5,266 bases of DNA from SAR86 cluster bacterium. Its GTDB lineage: Bacteria > Pseudomonadota > Gammaproteobacteria > SAR86 > D2472. Each line of letters begins with the position of its first letter. Within the stretch, counting starts at the first letter, position 1. The DNA is taken from positions 1 through 5,266 of the forward strand of contig JAQWJG010000076.1 of assembly GCA_029248485.1 (NCBI GenBank), written 5' to 3'. Made by a program: the position numbers and the translations under genes. This document shows positions 1 to 5,266 of this stretch, piece by piece. The notes beneath the pieces were generated by a model. The model searched no databases. It had not been told where the DNA came from and saw only the letters and a list, made by a program, of their open reading frames with translations.

Positions 1-435
1 TTTCATGGGCCCTTGGAGGCCATCTAAACCTGTTCCTCTAAACAGTCTAAATAAAATTGTTTCGGCTACATCATCTGCATGATGAGCCATTAATAACTGA
101 TCATTAGGTTGAAGAGTGTCTTTAAAAATTTTATATCTCGCATTTCTTGCGGCTGATTCAAGGCCTGATTTTTTTCCGTTTATATTCACAACATGACTCT
201 GATAAGCAATATTTCTCTCCTTACAAAATATCTTGCAATGATTCTCCCATAAATCTGAATGCTTATTTAATGAGTGATTTATGTGGATAGCAGAAAGGCT
301 TCCTTGCAGCAATCCTTGCTGATTGAGCTCATGACAAAAATGCAAAAGTGCAGAAGAATCTCCGCCGCCACTAAAGGCTACAATTATATTTTTATTAGGA
401 TCAACTAGATCAAAAAAATTTTTTGGATCAAACAA
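1..435 (-). CDS. tilS: tRNA(Ile)-lysidine synthetase TilS, N-terminal part (3' end beyond window)
   Basis: TilS attaches lysine to C34 of the CAU-anticodon isoleucine tRNA using ATP, so that it reads AUA codons; it acts in the cytoplasm and is normally essential. The open frame gives 145 residues with no stop up to the window edge, roughly the first third of a usual TilS of about 430 residues. Seen directly: the PP-loop ATP-binding motif SGGGDSS from residue 22, AIHINHSL after it, an ESAARNARY-like stretch matching the family's E-x-x-A-R-x-x-R-Y, and HHADDVAET from residue 118 followed by RGTGLDGL, all in the expected TilS order. The start is taken as TTG at 435-433, two bases after the accA stop. 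The frame is closed by a TAA only six codons upstream and holds no ATG before the PP-loop, so TTG is the only common start codon available. I see no good Shine-Dalgarno sequence, so translation probably depends on coupling to accA. Family assignment is firm; the exact start is inferred. Confidence 0.93.
   Translation of the reverse strand, partial: MFDPKNFFDLVDPNKNIIVAFSGGGDSSALLHFCHELNQQGLLQGSLSAIHINHSLNKHSDLWENHCKIFCKERNIAYQSHVVNINGKKSGLESAARNARYKIFKDTLQPNDQLLMAHHADDVAETILFRLFRGTGLDGLQGPMK
408..429. repeat. 22-base imperfect A/T-tract palindrome inside the tilS start region
   Basis: On the + strand the site is GATC, seven A, six T, then GGATC. The two arms pair at 10 of 11 positions. It lies within the first ten codons of tilS (coding for DPKNFF and neighbours). 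A further GATC lies at 399-402, giving three GATC tetramers in 31 bases. The symmetry is seen directly. A role as hairpin, protein site or methylation cluster is not shown, and in AT-rich DNA this could be chance constrained by Asp, Lys and Phe codons. Confidence 0.35.
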
Positions 436-437
436 AC

Positions 438-1382
438 TCAGGCACCAATTTTAAGCAAGCGCTGATAACGTCTTTGAAGTAACTCCTCTGGAGAGAATTT
501 TGATAGCTCTGCTATGTTTGTTAATAAGGATGATTTAATGTTTGCTGAAACCGCATCATAATCTTGATGCGCTCCACCAATTGGCTCCACAATAATCTCA
601 TCAACGATACCTATATTTTTTAAATCGCTTGCTCCAACTTTCATGGCTTCCGCAGCTTCCGGAGCTTTATCTGAGTCTCGCCAAACTATTGAAGCGCATG
701 CTTCGGGAGAAGCAACAGAATAGGTACCATATTCTAATATAGCAATATGATCACCCACGCCCAGTGCTAAGGCTCCTCCTGAGCCTCCCTCGCCAGAAAC
801 TACAACTAAGATTTTAGTTTTTAAGCTAGACATAACAGCAAGATTTCTGGCAATTGCCTCACTCTGCCCTCTTTCTTCACCCTCTACACCTGGGTATGCC
901 CCAGCTGTGTCAATGAAAGTGATAACAGGCATATTAAATCGCTCGGCAAGCTGCATCAATCGCTTAGCTTTTCTATAACCTTCTGGCTGAGGCATCCCAA
1001 AGTTTCTTTTAACTTTTTCATCCGTATCTCGACCTTTTTCATGTCCAATGATCATGACCGGCATGCCTTCTAATTTTGCAATGCCTCCAACCAATGAGGC
1101 ATCATCGCCAAACTGACGATCTCCATGCAGCTCCTCAAATTCATCAAAGATTCTTTCAATAAAATCTAGTGTATGGGGCCTGTTAGGATGTCTTGCAACC
1201 TGAACTTTTTGCCAAGTAGACAACTTAGAATAAATTTTCTTTGTTAATGCAGCTTGCTCAGACTTTAACTTATCTATCTGAGGCAAAAGCTCAGGATTAT
1301 CTGAGGCAGCTAATTGCAATGCTTCAATCTTCTCTGCAACTTCTGCTATAGGTTTTTCAAAATCTAAAATATTAATACTCAT
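438..1382 (-). CDS. accA: Acetyl-CoA carboxylase carboxyltransferase subunit alpha
   Basis: AccA pairs with AccD to form the carboxyltransferase of bacterial acetyl-CoA carboxylase. This moves the carboxyl group from carboxybiotin on AccB to acetyl-CoA, making malonyl-CoA for fatty acid synthesis in the cytoplasm. The 314-residue product is close to the 319 residues of E. coli AccA and is collinear with it from end to end. The N-terminal helical part opens with [11 protein letters not shown]. The crotonase-like core follows, with [22 protein letters not shown] at residues 158-165, the [10 protein letters not shown] glycine-rich loop from residue 197 that forms the oxyanion site, and EPIGGAH near the C-terminus, ending in [11 protein letters not shown]. 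The third residue of DTAGAYPG is Ala where E. coli has Pro, which is common in the family. The ATG lies inside the dnaE stop (ATGA, 4-base overlap), and no Shine-Dalgarno stands at the usual distance, so translation is probably coupled to dnaE. The partner accD is not in the window, as is normal in gammaproteobacteria. Confidence 0.98.
   Translation of the reverse strand: MSINILDFEKPIAEVAEKIEALQLAASDNPELLPQIDKLKSEQAALTKKIYSKLSTWQKVQVARHPNRPHTLDFIERIFDEFEELHGDRQFGDDASLVGGIAKLEGMPVMIIGHEKGRDTDEKVKRNFGMPQPEGYRKAKRLMQLAERFNMPVITFIDTAGAYPGVEGEERGQSEAIARNLAVMSSLKTKILVVVSGEGGSGGALALGVGDHIAILEYGTYSVASPEACASIVWRDSDKAPEAAEAMKVGASDLKNIGIVDEIIVEPIGGAHQDYDAVSANIKSSLLTNIAELSKFSPEELLQRRYQRLLKIGA
1379..1382 (-). 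other. ATGA stop-start overlap of dnaE and accA
   Basis: The accA start ATG (1382-1380) and the dnaE stop TGA (1381-1379) share bases in the tetramer ATGA. This is the classic arrangement for translational coupling. The nearest purine-rich run, GGGGCG, ends about 14 bases before the ATG, too far for a normal ribosome binding site, which supports re-initiation by ribosomes finishing dnaE. Confidence 0.9.
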
Positions 1383-4300
1383 TTGTTTAATTTAATCGCC
1401 CCATCGCCAAACATATCCTTTAGTATTTTGATATTTTCTGACGTAGGCATAAGTTTAAATTCATCGCCAAGCTCTATTATAGCCTCAGAGTCCTCATGTA
1501 GAATTTTTAAATGTATTTTGCAATTCCCATGCTTCCAGAAATCTCCATTCAAATTTTTTAAATATGCCATATTCGATTGAATCGAATCATTCGGTAAATT
1601 TCTTGCATCTATCATGATGGATTTATTGCCTTGGCTCATTTGCGATTCCAAAGAAGACACCGATCCCACTTTCATCTTGTACATTCTCCGATTTAATTCC
1701 TTGGACTTATAGTCATCAATCTCAACTGAACCAGCCAAAATAAGAATAGAGTTGGCTTTCAATAATAAATGATGTTTCTCAAGAATATCTGTACTGATGG
1801 TTCCTTCCATGGTTCCTGTGCCGTCGTCAAAACTGATAAAAGCAATTTGTTTGTTTGAGCGATCCCTGATCTGCCTATATGAATTTAATAAACCAACTAT
1901 CTTTACTCGGTTCATATCATCCGTTACTTGGCTGATTGTATGAGATCTTAAATTTTCGACCATGCCCTCAATTGCAATGACTGGATGGCCTGAAAAATAA
2001 TACCCAAGCGCATCTCTCTCAAAATTTAATAAATCCTCTTTTGATAAATCTTTCACACTTACATATTTCTCGTAGGGATCAAATGTTTCGTCCATTGAGG
2101 CAAATAGATCGGATGTTCCCGCCATTTGGGCGCTATTTTTTTGCCCTTCTCTGAGCATATCTTCCATGCAAGCCAATGCGATAGACCTAGATGGTGCTAA
2201 TTCATCAAAAGCTCCTGCTTTAGTTAAAGCTTCAATAGATTTTTTTCCACCCAATCGAATATTTACTTTTTTTGTAAGATCAAAAAGATCTTTAAAAGAA
2301 TGGTTTTTTCTTACTTCAATTACATGATCAATGAAAGAATCTGCTACTCCTTTGATTGCTCCCAAGCCATATTTAATATGAAGATCTGCATTAACATTAA
2401 AGTGCTTGTTGCTAGTCTTAATATTAGGAGTTAGTACCTTAATTTTCATCTCCTTACACTCGTTAATAAGAGTATTGATCTTATCGGTGTTGCCTAATTC
2501 TGTTGATAGAACTGCCGCCATAAAGTGCTCAGGAAAATATGTCTTCAGGTATGCAGTTTGATATGAAAGCATTGCATAAGCTGCTGAATGAGACTTGTTG
2601 AAACCATAACCAGCAAACTTTTCAATCAGGTCAAATATTTTCTCAGCAGTAGCTTTTTTAATATCATTTTGAGAGCAGCCATCAACAAATATTTGCCTTT
2701 GTTGCTCCATCTCCTCCACTTTTTTCTTGCCCATTGCTCTTCGAAGAATATCAGCCTGACCAAGAGAATAGCCAGCCAAAACCTGAGCAGCTTGCATAAC
2801 CTGCTCCTGATACAAGATTACTCCATAGGTCTCTGATAATACTGGTGCAAGTAATTCATGAGGAAAGGTAACCTTACTCTTACCATGTTTTCTATCAACA
2901 AACTCATCATGCATTCCTGATTCCAAGGGGCCAGGTCTGTATAAAGCAAGCAAAGCAACAATCTCTTCAAATTTAGTTGGCTTCAATCGACGAATCAGCT
3001 CTCTCATACCGGTTGACTCGAGCTGGAATACAGCTGTTGTTCTTCCCGAAGCAAGCAAATCAAAAACCTTAGGATCATCCAAGGTAAGAGAATTAAGGTC
3101 TAAAATTTTTTCATTTTTTTCTTTTAATGACTCATTGATTGTTTTTACAGCTCTATCTATAACTGTAAGAGTTCTTAAGCCGAGAAAGTCAAACTTAACC
3201 AACCCGATAGTCTCAACATCATCTTTATCAAATTGAGTCATGAGTGAGTTGGATTGAGGATCAAAATAAGTTGGGCAAAAATCTGCAATAGATCCAGGAG
3301 CTATTACTATTCCACCAGCATGCTTGCCAACGTTCCTAGCTATACCTTCAAGTTTATAAGCTAAGTCTATGATCTCTGAGACCTCTTCTTCGTCCTGAAT
3401 CATCTTTTTAAATATAGGTTGAGAACTAATAGCTTTTTCCAGAGTCATTCCTGGAATAAAAGGGATCATCTTAGAAATTCGATCACCCAATGCATAAGGT
3501 TTACCTAAAGCCCTTGCCACATCTCTTACAACAGCTCGAGCTGCCATAGTACCAAATGTTGCAATCTGAGATACCGCAGATTTTCCATATTTCTGCCCAA
3601 CATAATCAATGACCATATCTCTTTTATCCATACAAAAATCGATATCAAAATCTGGCATTGATATTCTTTCAGGGTTAATAAATCTTTCAAAAAGAAGATT
3701 ATGCTCAATTGGATCAAGAGCTGTTATTCCAAGAGCATATGCAACCAAGGAGCCAGCCCCTGATCCTCTGCCTGGCCCAACAGGAACATCATTATCTTTA
3801 GACCATTGAATAAAATCTGCAACAATTAAAAAATAACTAGAGAATCCAGTTGCATGAATCTGTGTTAACTCATAATCCAAACGTTTTTGATATATCTCCT
3901 GTTTATCTTGAGCGTATGATTCTATGATTTCATCAAGCTTAGTCTTGGAAAGCTCTGATAAAAAAGAATTAAAATCATGCTCCTTAGGCACTGGATATTC
4001 CGGGAGGAAATATTGATCTGTTGTCAGGGTTACATTACATTTTTGAGCTATTGCTAGGGTATTAGTTATTAAAGTATCAGGATCGCAATCACCAAATAGA
4101 TTAGACATATCCTTTGTAGATTTAAAATATTGCTCAGGAGTAAAAAGCTTTTCTCGATTTGAATCATTTAAAGTCTTACCGGTATTAATACAAACTTTGG
4201 TTTCATGAATATCAAAATCTTCTTTTTGAGAGAACATTGCGTCATTGGATGCGATGACAGGAATAAGGAATTCGGATGCTAGCGGCACAATACATTGAAT

Positions 4301-4834
4301 AAATTCTTCCTCAAAATTTCTGCCTACCCTCTGAAGTTCAATACAAAAATCATCCTTAAAAATCTCTTGAAAAGACATCAATTCAGTTTTTAGATCCTGA
4401 TTTTTATTATGTTTAGCTAGATTGAAAATATTTGATGAAGGGCCTCCGGCAATCACTATGATATTTCCCGCACAATTACTTAAATCTTCAAAAGTTATAG
4501 AGATATAACCATTTTCTTGCTGCAGCTGAGATTTTGAAATAATACTCATCAAAGACTTTAGCCCAGCATTATTTTTTGCAAGACATAGAATCTCGCCCGA
4601 TTCTCCAGAATGGGATTTTAAATTAAGAGTGGTTCCTGCAATAGGTTTAATGCCTGCAGCTTCTGCCTTCTTAAAAAATTTGACCATGCCAAACATATTA
4701 TTTAAATCAGTCAAGGCCACTGCTGGCATATTTAACTTCTGTGAATTTTCAATGATCTCATTGATTCTTAGCAATCCTCTAGAAATACTAAACTCCGATG
4801 AGACCCTGAGATGAACAAAGGAAGGTTGCGTCAT
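1379..4834 (-). CDS. dnaE: DNA polymerase III alpha subunit (replicative polymerase, DnaE1 type)
   Basis: This is the catalytic subunit of the replicative DNA polymerase, which with epsilon, theta, the clamp and the clamp loader copies the chromosome. From ATG it has 1151 residues (E. coli 1160) and all domains in order. The PHP domain (about 1-270) opens with [11 protein letters not shown]. The palm and fingers carry [10 protein letters not shown] from residue 353 and [10 protein letters not shown] from 393, giving catalytic Asp397 and Asp399. The third catalytic Asp549 is in [11 protein letters not shown], and [13 protein letters not shown] follows. A helix-hairpin-helix region starts around YGLGAIKGV, then a clamp-binding region with TSDLF at 907-911, an OB fold (about 970-1060), and a C-terminal domain expected to bind tau. 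PHP metal ligands are mostly lost (Arg10, Ser12, TDLNN instead of TDH), so proofreading must come from a separate epsilon subunit. The full C-terminus and the rnhB/accA context argue against the error-prone DnaE2/ImuC type. The ATG overlaps the rnhB TGA by one base. A TTG one codon earlier (4837) is also possible. No intein or frameshift is seen. Confidence 0.98.
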   Translation of the reverse strand: MTQPSFVHLRVSSEFSISRGLLRINEIIENSQKLNMPAVALTDLNNMFGMVKFFKKAEAAGIKPIAGTTLNLKSHSGESGEILCLAKNNAGLKSLMSIISKSQLQQENGYISITFEDLSNCAGNIIVIAGGPSSNIFNLAKHNKNQDLKTELMSFQEIFKDDFCIELQRVGRNFEEEFIQCIVPLASEFLIPVIASNDAMFSQKEDFDIHETKVCINTGKTLNDSNREKLFTPEQYFKSTKDMSNLFGDCDPDTLITNTLAIAQKCNVTLTTDQYFLPEYPVPKEHDFNSFLSELSKTKLDEIIESYAQDKQEIYQKRLDYELTQIHATGFSSYFLIVADFIQWSKDNDVPVGPGRGSGAGSLVAYALGITALDPIEHNLLFERFINPERISMPDFDIDFCMDKRDMVIDYVGQKYGKSAVSQIATFGTMAARAVVRDVARALGKPYALGDRISKMIPFIPGMTLEKAISSQPIFKKMIQDEEEVSEIIDLAYKLEGIARNVGKHAGGIVIAPGSIADFCPTYFDPQSNSLMTQFDKDDVETIGLVKFDFLGLRTLTVIDRAVKTINESLKEKNEKILDLNSLTLDDPKVFDLLASGRTTAVFQLESTGMRELIRRLKPTKFEEIVALLALYRPGPLESGMHDEFVDRKHGKSKVTFPHELLAPVLSETYGVILYQEQVMQAAQVLAGYSLGQADILRRAMGKKKVEEMEQQRQIFVDGCSQNDIKKATAEKIFDLIEKFAGYGFNKSHSAAYAMLSYQTAYLKTYFPEHFMAAVLSTELGNTDKINTLINECKEMKIKVLTPNIKTSNKHFNVNADLHIKYGLGAIKGVADSFIDHVIEVRKNHSFKDLFDLTKKVNIRLGGKKSIEALTKAGAFDELAPSRSIALACMEDMLREGQKNSAQMAGTSDLFASMDETFDPYEKYVSVKDLSKEDLLNFERDALGYYFSGHPVIAIEGMVENLRSHTISQVTDDMNRVKIVGLLNSYRQIRDRSNKQIAFISFDDGTGTMEGTISTDILEKHHLLLKANSILILAGSVEIDDYKSKELNRRMYKMKVGSVSSLESQMSQGNKSIMIDARNLPNDSIQSNMAYLKNLNGDFWKHGNCKIHLKILHEDSEAIIELGDEFKLMPTSENIKILKDMFGDGAIKLNK

Positions 4835-5266
4835 CAAACAATCACTCCCTTAAATGATTGACGATGAAAGGATGTATACCCTGATTTCCTAAGAGCAGCT
4901 AAATGATGAGCAGTTCCATAACCTTTATTTTTTGCAAAATCATAAATTGGATATTTTTTATCAAGCTTTTTCATGAAATCATCTCTATGTACTTTAGCAA
5001 TAATTGAAGCTGCCGAAATTTCTGAAATCAGCTTATCACCCCCAATCACCGCTTTACAATTTACCTCAACATTTGGGATAAATTTTCCATCAACATAAAC
5101 CAAATCTGGTGTAATGGATAATTTCATTATAGCTTTTTGCATAGCAAGCAATGTCGCTTGGTGAATATTTATCTCATCAATTTTATCATTTGAAATGCTA
5201 GCAAAACTATATATAGATTCTTCTTTAATTATTTTAGCCAAGGCCTCTCTTTTGGATGGAGAGATC
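4834..5266 (-). CDS. rnhB: Ribonuclease HII, C-terminal part (5' end beyond window)
   Basis: RNase HII cuts RNA in RNA-DNA hybrids and nicks 5' of single ribonucleotides misincorporated in DNA, starting their repair in the cytoplasm. The frame stays open to the window edge, reading ISPSKREALAKIIKEE at its start, which matches the conserved region after the family's DSKKL motif. About 143 residues are present of some 195-200. The missing N-terminus would hold the G-x-D-E-x-G-R-G motif with two of the four catalytic acids. The other two are visible: Asp in YVDGKF (codon 5089-5091) and Asp in GGDKLISEISAASIIAKV (codon 5035-5037). KGYGTAHH and the C-terminal HRQSFKG also fit. A TTG at 5241 is an internal Leu codon, not the start, since homology continues upstream. 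The stop TGA overlaps the dnaE ATG by one base. The placement next to dnaE is the usual gammaproteobacterial one. Confidence 0.96.
   Translation of the reverse strand, partial: ISPSKREALAKIIKEESIYSFASISNDKIDEINIHQATLLAMQKAIMKLSITPDLVYVDGKFIPNVEVNCKAVIGGDKLISEISAASIIAKVHRDDFMKKLDKKYPIYDFAKNKGYGTAHHLAALRKSGYTSFHRQSFKGVIV
4845..4851 (-). promoter_or_regulatory. Likely ribosome binding site of dnaE (AAGGGAG), within rnhB
   Basis: AAGGGAG lies inside the last codons of rnhB. It is 10 bases before the ATG at 4834 and 7 bases before the in-frame TTG at 4837. It is the only convincing Shine-Dalgarno among the three gene junctions, so dnaE may be initiated independently as well as by coupling through TGATG. 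The spacing slightly favours the TTG, while codon preference and the E. coli-like [12 protein letters not shown]-terminus favour the ATG. Confidence 0.65.

Noticed and set aside
1383..1580. Plus-strand open frame of 65 codons opposite the dnaE 3' end
   Set aside because: It lies wholly antisense to a complete conserved dnaE, has no recognisable motif and no sign of its own ribosome binding site; an antisense shadow.
2588..2836. Plus-strand open frame of 82 codons with hydrophobic stretches
   Set aside because: It is antisense to the highly conserved [13 protein letters not shown] region of DnaE; the hydrophobic look comes from reading the complement of charged codons.
3526..3809. Open frames on both strands overlapping the DnaE catalytic core
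   Set aside because: Both are out-of-frame or antisense readings of the MPDFDIDF and [10 protein letters not shown] region and have no independent support.
4629..4814. Plus-strand open frame of 61 codons opposite the PHP domain
   Set aside because: Antisense to conserved dnaE sequence, with no family resemblance.
1379..4834. Possibility that the polymerase is the error-prone DnaE2/ImuC
   Set aside because: The protein has the full OB fold and C-terminal domain, aligns along its length with E. coli DnaE, and sits between rnhB and accA as the main replicative gene does.
1..5266. Search for a new system, mobile element, CRISPR array, RNA gene, intein or terminator
   Set aside because: All DNA is accounted for by four conserved housekeeping genes. 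I saw no direct repeats of array type, no transposase or integrase motifs, no tRNA-like fold and no intein splice motifs in DnaE.

Overview
The window is a compact block of housekeeping genes, all read from the minus strand. In transcription order (right to left here) they are rnhB (ribonuclease HII, 5' part off the window), dnaE (DNA polymerase III alpha subunit, complete), accA (acetyl-CoA carboxylase carboxyltransferase alpha subunit, complete) and tilS (tRNA-Ile lysidine synthetase, 3' part off the window). Coding sequence fills almost every base and no stretch lacks a gene.

The order rnhB-dnaE-accA-tilS matches the long-known gammaproteobacterial neighbourhood (in E. coli lpxB-rnhB-dnaE-accA, with tilS slightly further downstream). 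All four proteins align well from memory with their E. coli counterparts. The DNA is clearly AT-rich, and the junctions are a 1-base overlap (rnhB/dnaE), a 4-base overlap (dnaE/accA) and a 2-base gap (accA/tilS). This fits a gammaproteobacterium with a small, streamlined genome, such as a marine lineage of the SAR86 type. That placement is an inference from composition and layout, not a demonstrated identity.

Layout: 4834-5266 rnhB (C-terminal three quarters); 1379-4834 dnaE; 438-1382 accA; 1-435 tilS (N-terminal third). The tight packing and common direction suggest one polycistronic transcript with translational coupling. The products act in replication and RNA removal (RNase HII, Pol III alpha), the first committed step of fatty acid synthesis (AccA) and tRNA anticodon modification (TilS). 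They share an operon but not a pathway.

I find no mobile element, CRISPR array, RNA gene, terminator or unknown gene, and no sign of a new system. Points worth a second look are small: the polymerase clamp-binding motif lacks its usual glutamine, its PHP domain is more degraded than in E. coli, tilS appears to start at TTG with no clear ribosome binding site, and an A/T palindrome lies at the start of tilS.
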